Assembly (NCBI GenBank): GCA_023014485.1 | Contig: JAJOZX010001575.1 | Location: forward strand, 372,501 to 436,500 | Direction: 5' to 3' | DNA: 64,000 bases | Source of the DNA: Bathynomus jamesi | Taxonomy: Eukaryota; Arthropoda; Malacostraca; Isopoda; Cirolanidae | In this document: piece by piece, positions 21,400-32,487 of the stretch | How positions within the stretch are numbered: the stretch's first letter is position 1 | Layout: each line of letters begins with the position of its first letter | Translations under genes and position numbers: made by a program | Notes under the pieces: model-generated | What the model was told of the DNA's origin: nothing | The model's input: the letters and a program-made list of their open reading frames with translations, nothing else | Database searches by the model: none

Positions 21400-21468
21400 G
21401 TCTAGACAAACGTAGATGTCGAGGATTTTCCTGACATTTCAGTCAATCAATCAGTAAATAAAGTATTC

Positions 21469-21473
<5 letters not shown>

Positions 21474-21522
<49 letters not shown>
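21474..21522. repeat. (TA)n microsatellite
   Basis: TA run into which the Tc1-like element at 21523 is inserted. TA repeats resume at 22744-22803 on its other side. Confidence 0.95.
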
Positions 21523-21523
<1 letters not shown>

Positions 21524-22740
21524 CTATATGATCAAAAGTATTCGGACACCCCGGAAAATCCGCATTTCTGCAAATATCACCTTCGCCGAAAGGTATGCTG
21601 GGAAAAAGCGTGGCGAAACTATAATGCTGAGGTGTTCTGTTAAGTTATCAGTAACTGTTGTGAAGCCATGCCGCGCGGACGTGAACTCTCCGAGTTCCAA
21701 CGTGGACTCGTCATCGGATGTTATTTAAGTAACGTTTCTATACGAAACATTGCAGCCAAACAGGATATACCAAAGTCGACTGTAGCGGATGTTATCATGA
21801 GATGGAAACACGACGGTGCAACTAACGCGAAAAAACGTTCCGGACGACCACGCAAACTGACGGAACGTGATAGAAGAAGTCTGGTACGACATGTCAAGAA
21901 GTCCCGCACGTCCTCTGCCGCTTCCATCGCTGAGGAGGTAGGAAGAGCATCCGGTACCTCCGTTAGTACTGTAACTATCCGCAGAGAGATGCACAGACTC
22001 GGTTATTATGGTAGAGCAGCTGTACACAAGCCACTGATTACAAAAGTTAATGCCACGCGTCGTTTGGCCTGGTGTGTGTCCCGTCGTTCCTGGACCGTGG
22101 AGGACTGGAAAACTGTTCTTTGGAGCGACGAGTCTGATGGGCGTGTTTGGGTGTGGCGACAGCCCGGAGAACGGCTTCTTCCTGACTGTGTACGTCCAAC
22201 GGTGAAGTTCGGTGGAGGGTCCATCATGGTATGGGGTTGTTTTTCCTGGCTAGGGCTCGGCCCGTTGGTTGTTATACCCACTACCATGAACGCTGACGTT
22301 TATCTCGACGTTCTGGGCAATTCGGCCCTCCCTACACTGTGGCAATACTACGGAGATGGCCATTGTTTGTTTCAACAGGATCGAGCTCCCCTGCCATACT
22401 GCAAGGCGTGTGCAGGACTGGTTTCGTGAAAATAAGGTGGATTTGTTAGACTGGCCTGCTCAGAGCCCCGATCTCAACCCAATCGAGCACATGTGGGACG
22501 AACTGGAGCGACGGATACGAAACCGCACACCACGCCTGGCTTCACTTGCATATCTTGCATCAGCTCTGCAAGAGGAATGGCGAGCCATTCCTGCACAGAC
22601 TTACCGAAAACTGGTGGAAAGTATGCCTCGACGTGTTGACGCTGTAATAAAAGCAAAGGGTGGACCTACTGGTTACTAAATGCCATAATAAAACCATTTT
22701 TCCCAAAACCATGCGGTGTCCGAATACTTTTGATCATATA

Positions 22741-22743
<3 letters not shown>
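21523..22743 (+). mobile_element. Tc1-like transposon, damaged copy
   Basis: Ends ACTATATGATCAAAAG and its complement, inside (TA)n. The sequence is very similar throughout to 17538-18774, indicating recent transposition of one subfamily. Confidence 0.9.
21668..22679 (+). pseudogene. Tc1-like transposase, frameshifted
   Basis: It is open from MPRGRELSEFQRG to about 22385, where an extra C in a CCCC run shifts the frame; the original frame resumes as CHTARRVQDWF. An 18-bp in-frame deletion removes six residues just after WSDES. The GLGPLVVIPTTMN segment is intact here, unlike the 17.7-kb copy. The acidic catalytic residues are all still encoded, but in two frames. Confidence 0.85.

Positions 22744-22803
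<60 letters not shown>
22744..22803. repeat. (TA)n microsatellite
   Basis: TA run directly after the Tc1-like copy. Confidence 0.95.
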
Positions 22804-22806
<3 letters not shown>

Positions 22807-22891
22807 TGCAGTCGTTGACGGATAAACAATTGAATAAGAACTTTACATTTCAATTTGATCGGTTCCTACTTCGGGGGTACCACCTCAAATT

Positions 22892-23470
22892 GGATTACGT
22901 CGTGGCAAATGTAACACCACTTCCCGTCGATCAGCGAAATTAAACGACGTTGGATCTAGACTCTAGAGCAGTGGTCTGCAACCTGCGGCCCATCAGGCTT
23001 CTGAGTGCAGCCCAACAGACATAGACACATTTTACTAACCATTGTTCACATAAATGAAAATTTTGGAATTTATATTAATATTTCCAAAATCTATTGATAA
23101 TTTTGTTTGATTTAACAAAATTTATTTTTATTAATTATATTATTAAAAAAATGTTTCTTTTGATTTACTATTTGAAGTTGATCACAATTCAATTAATATA
23201 TAAATAATAATTTTCTCTAACTATGAAATTTTCGGGCTGTATTAAATGTATTTAAGCATATTCGTGGGGCTACTGAGATGAAGGACGGCCACTCATGCGG
23301 CCCACTCACTAGCCTAGGTTGCCCACACTGCTCTAGAGAGTAGTTGGATGGGAGACCGTTTACTGCGTCCAGATGTAGCGACCCGTAGTTCGGATCCTAT
23401 GTACAGCTATAGATCCCCTCCGCCATATATTACCTTAGATATTGCGAAGGAGGTTAAAACAACCCCATTC
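22892..23470 (+). mobile_element. 5S rRNA-derived SINE, copy 2, split by a hAT MITE
   Basis: TCGTGGCAAATGTAAC, CGATCAGCGAAATTAAACGA and, after the insertion, AGTTGGATGGGAGACCG follow the 5S rRNA order. The family tail GATGTAGCGACCCGTAG and CGAAGGAGGTTAAAACAA ends the copy. The hAT MITE at 22969-23330 sits in the middle of the 5S-like part. Confidence 0.75.
22969..23330. mobile_element. hAT MITE inserted in a 5S-derived SINE
   Basis: The ends CAGTGGTCTGCAACCTG and CCTAGGTTGCCCACACTG are flanked by a perfect 8-bp duplication CTCTAGAG (22961-22968, 23331-23338). 362 bp, non-coding. Confidence 0.85.
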
Positions 23471-23602
23471 AACCAACCAACCACCTCAAATTAGGCCACC
23501 ACTGCGAACTAACTAGTGAGGACGGCCAGAAACTGGCAGACAGGGCTCAGGCAAACTTACGTGACCCATTGTGCTAACCCCTTGATTATTATTATTATTA
23601 CT

Positions 23603-23816
23603 CAGAGCTGGGCATTTGCGGCATATTTTGCGGTACTGCGGTACTTGCGGTACCACCGCACTACCACCCCGGGCCCCCATAACGCAGTACCGCAAAGGAT
23701 CGCTGAAAGTACCGCAGTACCGCTACCGCATTCAAATTTCCGCGTACCGGTTTGGTACCGGTTTGGTAGTGCAGCAGTACCGCAGTACCGCAATATGCCG
23801 CAAGTGCCCAGCTCTG
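23603..23816. mobile_element. Palindromic element with GCGGTACT repeats
   Basis: The end CAGAGCTGGGCATTTGCGG and its complement are long inverted repeats. Both arms contain repeated GCGGTAC/GTACCGC units. No duplicated flank is visible. The style matches the other hAT derivatives here. Confidence 0.65.
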
Positions 23817-24206
23817 GTCTCTATAATGAATGCAAATGAAATGAGGGCGTAGATGCGACCTTACTAAATACGAGCAAATATCAATTTCTGATGGTAATTA
23901 ACTAGTTTAGCGAAACTCATATTTTTGATTGAATCGTGTCCGTCGTCTGATTAAAGGTTCGTTATTTGACTTTTCATTCAACAATTTTTAATTATATAAT
24001 TGGTAACTTTTGTTTTTTAATTTCAGGTCTATGTGGGTAGATGGAGTTCTGGGGAACGGGGTTAAGGGTAGAGAACAGTTAAAAGTTTTAGTATTCCCGT
24101 AAGGCGGCGAAAACGATATAACGATTTGTTTTGGGGCAAAGGGGGAGTAGTTGGAACATGGAGAAAAATTCTTGGTTAAAATAGATAAATACGAGTATAT
24201 GATTAC

Positions 24207-24323
24207 TAGTGGTGCACCGATTAATCGGTATCGGCACCTTGCATGCCGATTAATCGGCAATGCAAGGTATTTTCCTAATATCGGCATGCCAGGTGCCGAT
24301 ACCGATTAATCGGTGCACCACTA
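24207..24323. mobile_element. Palindromic hAT-like MITE, 117 bp
   Basis: The end TAGTGGTGCACCGATTAATC and its complement are flanked by a perfect 8-bp duplication ATGATTAC (24199-24206, 24324-24331). The inner part repeats ATTAATCGG. Confidence 0.85.
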
Positions 24324-24360
24324 ATGATTACGGTAACTACCTATTTGCAAATTATTTTTA

Positions 24361-24546
24361 CAGGTGTTTATTTTAACGGTCGTCCGGCGGTCGTCTGAAA
24401 CTACTAAGTATTCTAAATTAACTATTTCTAAATTAACCCTTGGGGTTAAAATTAATGGGCCGTTAATTTTAACTCCGGGAGTTAATTTAGAAATGGTTAA
24501 TTCAGAATACTTGGTAGTCTCAGACGACCGTTAAAATAAACCGCTG
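24361..24546. mobile_element. Palindromic MITE, ~186 bp
   Basis: The arms share GTTTATTTTAACGGTCGTC and AGTATTCT...AATTAACC in inverted order. No clear target duplication. Confidence 0.65.
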
Positions 24547-25099
24547 TATCATGTGGCTGATCCCATTCTTCTCTGGTCGATCGAACTCTTCAGTGGTTAA
24601 TCCAATTTCTGTGGTTGTTTTACCTATTTAAATTTTTATCAGAACATGTTTAGCTAGTGCAACTGTAGTACATCAATTATTTGGTTGTGTGTACAAACGT
24701 TTAGTTAAAACTTGATTTTTGTCCGCTTATTTATGATTTGTTGGTTGTAAAATTTTGTGGTTGTTGAGTACGGTATTTGCCGGAAGACGATCTGCGTTTT
24801 CTTTGAATTACACTGGACCAGTCATTCATCAGTTTGGTATGACGTCTTTTATTCAGTCCTTATTCATATGAACTTTTTTTAAAGTTCATTTGATATCCTC
24901 ATACGTATGTAGTAGTAATTGAGCCTTGTATTATACATACATCATCAAAAGTCTCTGTTCCCAAATGAGTTGGAGTGAGAAGACAGACATGCTCGGATGT
25001 GAAAAATAAAAGTTAAGAAGAAGAGAAAAGGTAGAAGCTAAGGCATACACATTCATTCACACCGACATCCTGATGGACCAGCACCCTCCCCCCACATAG
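24547..25099. other. No recognisable gene or element
   Basis: AT-rich sequence without motifs I recognise. Confidence 0.5.
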
Positions 25100-25560
25100 C
25101 TAAATTTCACACTTGCCGAGCTTCATACGCCATGTGTGGTGTTGCTTCCAAGCTTTGTCAAAAATAAGAGAGACAGCGTCCCGAACTTACATACCTCTAA
25201 CAAACCTCCTCCATTCCAACCTATTTGCAGCCACCTCTCGTGCATCACCCAGATTAAGTCCACCCTTCCTCACGCAATCGCTCCTCCTCCTCCTCCTCCT
25301 CCTCCTCCTCTTATACACTTTTCATAACTGTCACCTATTCTTTCAAGATGTCCAAACCATCTTAACACAATTTTCAGTTACGCTGCCTTCTGTCCAGAAC
25401 TACACGATTTCTCACATTATTAATCAGGCTCACGCCACATTTACTCTCAAGTTATCCATCTCAACTGCTCTTACCCTTCTCACTTTCATGCCATGTTACT
25501 GTTTTACACCCATATATTGCATTATGCAATTATATATATATATAAACTTTTCTGTTTTAA
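25100..25560 (-). pseudogene. Decayed retrotransposon reverse transcriptase, C-terminal part
   Basis: On the minus strand an RWFGHLERIGDS-like translation (about 25350) follows a MDNLRVN segment, resembling the C-terminal end of RTE-type LINE reverse transcriptases (usual pattern: a MRYLRR-like segment then RWFGHVERM). A (GAG)n expansion at about 25280-25310 and several stops disrupt it. The plus-strand frame of 168 codons over the same bases is not a gene. Confidence 0.5.
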
Positions 25561-25774
25561 TTTTGTGGCATGTTGAGGAAATTTGGCCCGAATTTAACCT
25601 GAGTGAAAATAGTGCGTAGACTATAATCTGTTCTGACTTAATGAAACTTAACCTTTTAATTCAGGTTAAGTCTCGATGATGTGGTATTTCGGTACAAGGG
25701 TATGTCGAAGAAAGGTTTTCATTTTGAGGAAATGGTATTTTCTCGAATTTCAGCCACAAGTTTTTACCTTACGA

Positions 25775-26090
25775 CAGTGGTCCCCAACCGGGGTGCCACG
25801 AAGTTTAACGAAAATGACGAAGATAAATAATCGAAAATTGAGAAATTAAGGAAGATATGTAAATTTCAAATGAAATAAGACGTTGCCAGTTTATTACGTC
25901 CATACGAAAACAGCACGATTTTTGCGGGTCGGGGAACTGGATGTTGAGCAGTGCAGACAAAAATCCTCCGGGGTTCCACGAAAGAAGAAAAAACGGCATT
26001 GTGGTGTCTTGAGCTAGAAAAAAAAACACTTGAAAATTACTGTCCGACACACAAAAAATTATACCAGTCATTATTAACCCAGATTGGTGA
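25775..26090. repeat. Possible one-ended hAT fragment
   Basis: CAGTGGTCCCCAACCGGGGTGCC has the look of a hAT terminus, and a related GGGGTTCCACGAAAG lies at about 25970. I could not find a matching right end. Confidence 0.35.
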
Positions 26091-26214
26091 CAAATAAGCT
26101 CCTATACCCATTAAGTACTTAGGATTACTACATCGCTTGGATAGTTTTCAGAATTTTTAGTCACACTTCCACATTCACGAAACAATTGTTTTTGTGTGGA
26201 AGACGGGCCAAGGG

Positions 26215-27000
26215 CGACCACCCGCACAAACACCCTGATCCACCCCTAACAGAGGAAGAAGAGAACCAAAATCAAGGTCCAAGGTTTTCGAGATGCCTGG
26301 ACCAATTGAGTAGATGAAAGACTGAAAATACTGATTAACTTTTGCATTAGAGACTTTGACAGAAAAGGAATGAAAAAGTGTTGTTTAAAAATCTTCCTAT
26401 TAAGGATAATTTCAAGAACTTTAGAAAGGCAAGAAATCAAATCAATTGGACGATAGTTGGGGGTGGCGTTGAGAGGGATCACCCTTCTTTAGGACAGGCT
26501 GAATGAAAGCGGACTTCTAGCAGGAAGGTAAAGTACCAGATGAAAGACAAAGACGAGAGAGTTCGCCTTGACAGGATGTCAGCATAGAAGCACAGTTCTT
26601 GAGAACAACAGTAGGGACACCATCAGGATTGTACGCCTTCCTAGAGTTGAGCCCAGATACGGAACAATAAACATCTTGGGAAGAGATTCTGATTTCAGTC
26701 ATAATTAAGTCAGAGGGAGGAGGAGATAGAGGATCAGCACCGGAATCTTCCAGGGTTGAGCTTTATCAGCTTTATCAGGAGAAGAGATACTGTAGTAACC
26801 GAGCCGTCGGAATGGAAAAAGAGGAGGGAAAGAAGTAGTAAAATTGTTGGAGAGGTTCTTGGCTAGGTGTCAGAAAGAGCGAGAAGAATTATAATTGGAT
26901 CTTTTTGTCTGATGAAGGAATTTTTGGCGAGTCGAAGAACAGATTTTGCACGATTCCTGGCAGAAATATAAGCTGACTGAGAGTTAGTTGATGTAGTAAT
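26215..27000 (-). pseudogene. LINE reverse transcriptase fragment (Jockey/CR1-like)
   Basis: Minus-strand pieces: an HLAKNLSNNF-like segment near 26870, then LNSRKAYNPDGVPTVVLKNC (26640) and, after a frame change, NYRPIDLISCLSKVLE (26450). These match the start of the reverse-transcriptase domain (the R-K-A-x-x-P-D-G-V and N-Y-R-P-I motifs). The catalytic FADD region is not present. It contains frameshifts and is truncated. Confidence 0.7.
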
Positions 27001-28159
27001 TTTAACTACAAAGTTAATTTTACGCTAATTTGAGTGAAAAACAAATCACTGTATAGTTTTTAGTGTTGGGAAGGTGTTTCCTACTTATCTTGCAATAATC
27101 TCGCAGTATGCAGTACTCCAGCGATCTTTCGCCACCCGATATAGCGCCAACCCCGGTTATCGCCATATTCTGCCAAAGACCCGATTTCCCACCATATTAA
27201 ATTACCCCAATGCATCGCCAACCCGCTGTCCGCCATCCGCCAACCTAATTCATTTCTGAATGATCATTTGAGCGTATGAAAATCTCGCGCTTTTACCGCC
27301 AAAACCATTTGAACAGAAATGCTGACTTCAGCCATTGTCTGACGTGAGACGTAGATTACATATTTGTGAAGGTTTAGTTTGTTTTATGATGATACCACCG
27401 TTCAAGTATTTCGTGTCGGCTGATTTGGCAAACGCGAAAATGGGCGGAGCTTGGCGAGTCACAGAGGGGTTTTCTTTGCTCCGCGGCAAAAACGTATGCC
27501 GAAAGGGCAAGGATTTCGATGAAATTCATATTATAAAAATACATATTATAAAAAATTCTTATTATCAAAGGAAAAGGATTCATATTATTAAAGGAAAAGG
27601 ATGCGTCTGAAGCTTGAGCCACTGTTAGAAGAAATTGTTAACACGGGGACGTTTTTAACATAGATGCAATCGGTGCGATGCACCGAAGGACCCTTTACCT
27701 TGCGAGCTCCTTTTCCTTACTCATTGTAATGCAATAGTCATTAAAGAAATGTAATTCAAGTAAATAGTGATGAGCATTTGTTGTTTTAGTTCGGATAAAC
27801 AACTTTCAATTTAACTTATCAATACTTTCATACCGTTTTTTCTAACATTTTTTTTTTTATCTTTCACAACGTTTAGATAGAAAGTTTATATGTAATAATA
27901 ATAATGCACCAAATTGAAGTTATAGTAACTAATTAACAGGAGTAAGTTATGCTCACTAAAGTGCCCCCCCCCCCTTTAGAACCTTGCACCTTGAATTCTG
28001 AAAGCTCAAAAACATCTCGGTGTTAAAAGCAAAGCGAGACAATTATTAATAACCGAATTGTTTGCTAAAATGTAATATTTTTTTTGTATATTTGTAAAAA
28101 TTAACTTTCATTGAAATATTTGAAATCTGAATAAAATTAATATGTACTCTAACAACAGT
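27001..28159. other. No recognisable gene or element
   Basis: A GC-richer stretch at 27060-27260 repeats CGCCA-type words but has no gene. The rest is AT-rich. Confidence 0.45.
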
Positions 28160-28428
28160 CTTTGGCAATATCCTATTTTGGCGTCCCAAATTATTCAACC
28201 AACCAAACATAAACGGCACTCCAACACTTTCATATTACTTTTTATGTTAATTAAGTTAATTGACTGCCCGGTTAGGTCAGTTATACGCCCTTGATGATTA
28301 AGTCTTGATATTTTCGTTAGTTTAAACGAAAATATCACGGCTTAACCTAACCAATTGTCAAGGGCGTACAGTTGACTTAATTGGTTGGTTGAATAATTTG
28401 GGACACCAAAATAGGATATCGCCGAGTC
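28160..28428. mobile_element. Palindromic MITE sharing its core with the 55.6 and 60.3 kb MITEs
   Basis: Outer arms of about 40 bp (ATATCCTATTTTGGYGTCCC and its complement) surround an inner palindrome made of CGAAAATATCACG, CTTAACCTAACCAAT and CAAGGGCGTACAGTTGACTT. The same half-unit occurs at 55606 and 60261, but joined at its other end. No target duplication seen. Confidence 0.65.
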
Positions 28429-28766
28429 TTTTACTGGTTTCATTTTATTTACATACACTATACGTGTATGTATTAATATCGTGTGCGTATATGTACACTA
28501 TGTATAACGTATGAACCCCCATATAACGCCAACATGACTTTGGTACCAAAGGTGGCGTTATAGAGGGAGTAGTGTATATGCATATATGGGGGTTTTACCT
28601 CTATATGTTTGTCGACGATGGTATGCCTTTGCCTCGTAACCGACACCTTCCCCACATTTCAAATTTAGTCCCACCCCCCCTTTACTTTAATTCAGGTTGG
28701 TCCATCATTGTACAAAAAAAAAAAGACTATTTCCATTTCTTTTCCATTGTAACAATTATTCTGAAC
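28429..28766. other. No gene; small inverted repeats
   Basis: ACTATACGTGTATGT-like and ATATATGGGGGTT words recur, but no gene or element can be defined. Confidence 0.4.
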
Positions 28767-29580
28767 CAGTGGTTCCCAAACTTTACTAACTGTCGGAACC
28801 CTTACAGACTTGTTTTCATTTCGCTGAACCCCAACTATATATATATAATATATATATATATATATACATAAAATATATATATATATATTAGACTTAGAGC
28901 TGTAAAATATTTATTGAGCAACAAAACTTACAGATTTTAGTGATGAACACAATACAAATTTTTACATTGAAAACACTTAAGTAAATAAAACCTATCAGAA
29001 ATTAACTTGACAGTGCACCACGCCAACGGCTATAGTTATATTGATTGGTTCACAATTAATTACGAAACAAGTGCATATCATATCAACTGGCAACTTAGAA
29101 AATTTTAATTTTAGCGAAAACATATTGCTCAAAATTAATTACAGGTAATTCTCACGAGTAAAATATATATATATTAAAATTTGTCATAAATAATATGACA
29201 AATTTTAAATACTATGACAGAATTTATATATTTATTTATTTTAAAACAGTACTAATAGAACCAGTCTTTTATAAAATCGTTAAAATTAAAATCTGCCAAA
29301 TTACACTTTTGCAGTAGCCGAGTAGCGAAAATTTATTTATATATACTTAGCAGATTTTAATTTTAGCGAAAAATATTTAGTGATCCCAAATCCACAATGG
29401 TGCCATTTCAAGTCAGAATAAGAATATAAAATATTATTTAACAAAAAGGCAGAAGATAAAATTATGTATAAATATTAGGACCTTAATTAGACCTTAATAT
29501 TAAGACCTGATTAGGCTGATTAGAAAACGTGTCACGGAACCCTTGTTAAGCCTCCGTGGAACATAGTTTGGGAACCACTG
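28767..29580. mobile_element. Non-autonomous hAT element, 814 bp
   Basis: The ends CAGTGGTTCCCAAACT and AGTTTGGGAACCACTG are classic hAT termini. Flanks TTCTGAAC and TAATCTAAAC are similar but not an exact duplication. The interior is AT-rich and non-coding, with an internal (TA)n. Confidence 0.75.
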
Positions 29581-30203
29581 TAATCTAAACGATCGCAAAC
29601 TTTTGCTATATTCAACATTTTTTTCCTTCTTCCTTCAAAGGTGTTACAATAATATTACAGTAACTACTAACTTTCATCTGAAGAGAGGCTTTTCCTTATT
29701 ACTTTGACTTTTTACCAGGGTGTGATTGCCCAAATTTCTTTCATTTTTTTTTTTTTAAATTAAAACCGAATTTGAATTTATCCTTTTCATAAAATTTCTC
29801 GTTTCACTTTTAGTGTTTGCAAAACACAAATTAAATTGCTCGGAAGGGACGTCATAATTAGGCGTTGTTTTGTTGAGCTGATTAAATTTGAGCGGGGACC
29901 AATTAAAATAGCTATATTATTATTTGTATTATTGCAGTAATAGTTACAATATATATATATATAATATATATATATGCGCGTATGTTCTCTGAATTATAAA
30001 TTAAAATTTAAAAAAAAAATTACAATAGATTTTTCTTCTTATTTCAGGTAAGCCACATCGTTGCAGTCCTCTTCAATCCACATCGGAAGCTTAATTGATT
30101 GAGAGTGGAGTATATATCGCCTCGTACGTATTTTCATTTACTGGAACATTCTCTGAAACGTGAGAAAGAAACCATCATTAGTGTAGTTGTAATCTTACAA
30201 GTT

Positions 30204-30265
<62 letters not shown>

Positions 30266-30295
30266 CCACACACCCATACCCACACTCGTATATGA
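29581..30295. other. No gene; (TA)n tracts
   Basis: (TA)n at 29949-29976 and 30211-30262. Otherwise unrecognised. Confidence 0.5.
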
Positions 30296-30557
30296 TGAAA
30301 ATAACGACGAAGGAAAGTAAAACACGAAATAGTGCCCAAGCGCTTTTATCTAATGACACCCTCAGGAATATTGAAATTAATCACAAGGTTGAGACTATAT
30401 ATACACAGTAGATCACAAAGAAAAAAAGAAAAATGATGTGATTGGTGCAGAAAATATTTGAGGAGGAGCATACAATTCACGTGGGAAGATACCAGAATTT
30501 TAGAATCTTGTCCTTATTTAAATCCGTTGGGAATGAATTCAAAATAACAGGATCGAG

Positions 30558-30773
30558 CTACAAAAGGCCCTGGCTAAGGTTTAAATTGTTTGCAAGTTGA
30601 ACAATGGCAAACTCAAGAATGTTTCTATTAACGATGTTGCTCGAGTGAAACAAAATTGAAGAATTATCCCAATGAATACAATGGGACAACTCTGACAAAT
30701 GGACAAAAATGGCATTGGATGACTGTCCCGTTCTGACGGAATATTGATGTTGTTTTACACGCCATTCAGGCAT
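30558..30773 (-). pseudogene. Penelope-like protein C-terminal fragment, left copy
   Basis: 71 codons with GQSSNAIFVHLSELSHCIHW and NRNILEFAIVQLANN, matching the C-terminal part of the Penelope endonuclease region (an H...H-x-I-x-W segment and an ILE-x-x-I helix). It stops before the usual LDPVIL ending, which is still encoded further on in a shifted frame. Inactive. Confidence 0.65.
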
Positions 30774-30871
30774 TATCTATAAAATTGGGTATAAACTGAG
30801 ACTTATTTCACATTGGATAGACGGGAAAAGACTCGAAGACGCGTGTAAAACATCATCAATATTCCGTTAGA

Positions 30872-31084
30872 ATGGGACAGTCCTCCAATGCCCTTTTTGT
30901 CCATTTGTCAGAGTTGTCCCATTGTATTCATTGGAATAATTCTTCAATTTTGTTTCACTCGAGCAACATCGCTAATAGAAACATTCTTGAGTCTGCCATT
31001 ATTCAACTTGCAAACAATTTAAACCTTAGCCAGGGCCTTTTGGAGCTCGATCCTGTTATTCTGAGTTCGTTCAGAACAGATTGA
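30872..31084 (+). pseudogene. Penelope-like protein C-terminal fragment, right copy
   Basis: 70 codons with GQSSNALFVHLSELSHC, NRNILESAIIQLANN and the ending LDPVILSSFRTD. The first part of the protein (reverse transcriptase and most of GIY-YIG) is absent. It mirrors the fragment at 30558-30773. Confidence 0.7.
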
Positions 31085-31321
31085 GATAAGGAAGATTTCC
31101 ACGTGAATTGTATACTACTCCTAAAATATTTTCTGAAACAATCATATTATTTTTGTTTTTCTCTCTCTGATCTATATATAGTCTCAATCTTGTGATTAAT
31201 TTCAATATTCCTGAAGATGTCATTAGACGGAAGCGCTTGAGCACTATTTCGTGTTTCCATTTTCCTTCGTGGTTATTTCCATCATAAATATTATTCACGT
31301 GTTATTTTTGTGAAATAATAT

Positions 31322-31462
31322 ACCCTAGGTGGCCAAGTGGTTAAGACGCTCGGCTGCTGATGGGGCGTGGTTCGGATTCCACGTTAAACTGTAGGTCTAA
31401 GGTGGAGTGAAAAGCTTGACCTTCGTCAGAATGAACAATTCGGGCGGAAGCTAACCAAAGGT

Positions 31463-31464
<2 letters not shown>
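31322..31464 (+). mobile_element. tRNA-derived SINE, 3' unit only
   Basis: GGCCAAGTGGTTAAGACGC and GGTTCGGATTCC form the tRNA-like head of the second unit, followed by the family tail GAATGAACAATTCGGGCGG. The first unit of the dimer is missing. (TA)n follows at 31465-31488. Confidence 0.75.
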
Positions 31465-31488
<24 letters not shown>

Positions 31489-31498
<10 letters not shown>

Positions 31499-32455
31499 TT
31501 ACAAGGAAAAGAAGTATCTCAAAAGGCCTTGCGGCCCATACCGAGGAGGTACCAATGGCAACGGGTGTCAGGGAAAATTTTCTACACCCTCAAATAGTGT
31601 GCAAGATTTCGTCTAACCTTTTCTTGAAAAGATCCACAGAGGAACTGTTCACAACTTCTGAAGGTAACATGTTCCACGTGTCACAGATCTTATACGTAAA
31701 GTAATTCCCACACACACTAGTCCTAAACCGTTTCAAATCCAACTTCCAACCATTGTTGCGAGTTGGGTTATCATTTAAACTAAACATGCTTCTAAAATCG
31801 ACATGGTTGAACCCGCGTAAGAGCTTGAAAACCTCGATCAGTTGACCGCGCAGCCTCCGAGTTTCCAGCGAAAACAAGTTCAGAGCGCGTAACCGTCGAT
31901 TGTAGCCTATATGCCTAACGGAAGGGATTAACTTTGTGGCCCTCGCCTGCACTCGCTCCAGCCTTTCAATATCTTTCCTGAGGGTGTGCGACCAGAACTG
32001 CACAGCATACTCCAGGTGCGGCCGAACCAGGGAATTGTACAGTGAGAGCACGATCTCCTTGTTCCGAAACTGAAATTGCCTCCTGATATAACCCAACAGC
32101 TCCTGGGCTTTCTTTTTGCACCTCTACGCACTGTTTGGTAAACTTAAGGTCGCTGCTAATTAGCACACCCAAGTCCTTTTCCATATCAGTGGCCTCGATA
32201 TTACTCCCCAACATGGAGTACTGGAGTAGTCCGACTTGGGATTGGCGTAGCCAATGTGCATGACCTTGCATTTACCCAAGTTAAACGGCATTTGCCATTT
32301 TTCGGACCACTCTCCTATCCTACGTAGGTCCGCACGCAGTTGCTCGATCGCCTCTGGCGTCCCAACATTAGCCCCAAGCTTGCTATCATCAGCGAATTTG
32401 GCGATCCTACTGACGATGCCACCGTCGATATCATTTATGTAAATGATAAACAACA
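31489..32455 (-). mobile_element. CR1-like LINE, 5'-truncated, minus strand
   Basis: It ends at 31490 in a short (GA)n on the plus strand, i.e. (TC)n on its own strand. It shares the same 3' untranslated block (CCCTGRCACCCGTTGCC, TCGGTATGGGCCGCAAGG) as the copies at 46-51 kb. The 5' end breaks off at about 32455 inside the reverse-transcriptase frame. Confidence 0.85.
31590..32453 (-). pseudogene. CR1-like reverse transcriptase C-terminal part, frameshifted
   Basis: The frame from 32453 starts [11 protein letters not shown] and contains the catalytic FADDSKLGANVG, then WSEKWQMPFNLGKCKVMHIG. It shifts near 32215 (MEKDLGVLISSDLKF) and again near 32110, after which GYIRRQFQFRNKEIVLSLYN runs to the end. 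The thumb and C-terminal parts are complete. The N-terminal endonuclease and most palm motifs are missing. Confidence 0.85.
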
Positions 32456-32487
32456 GTGGGTCAAATATTCATTTAATCCCTTAGGGT

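Larger units (their letters stand above)
30296..31290. mobile_element. Head-to-head pair of Penelope-like element 3' ends
   Basis: The left copy (30296-30780) reads on the minus strand and the right copy (about 30840-31290) on the plus strand, 5' sides at the centre. Both encode the same C-terminal protein segment and end in the CCTTCGTGGTT-type tail. The right copy carries a hammerhead-like block at 31211-31235. Confidence 0.7.

Noticed and set aside
22892..23470. Possible functional 5S rRNA gene
   Set aside because: Diverged from 5S, interrupted by a MITE and fused to a non-5S tail shared by other dispersed copies.
25113..25619. 168-codon plus-strand frame with a leucine run
   Set aside because: The leucines come from a (CTC)n tract and the opposite strand reads as a decayed reverse transcriptase. 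No motif supports the plus-strand protein.
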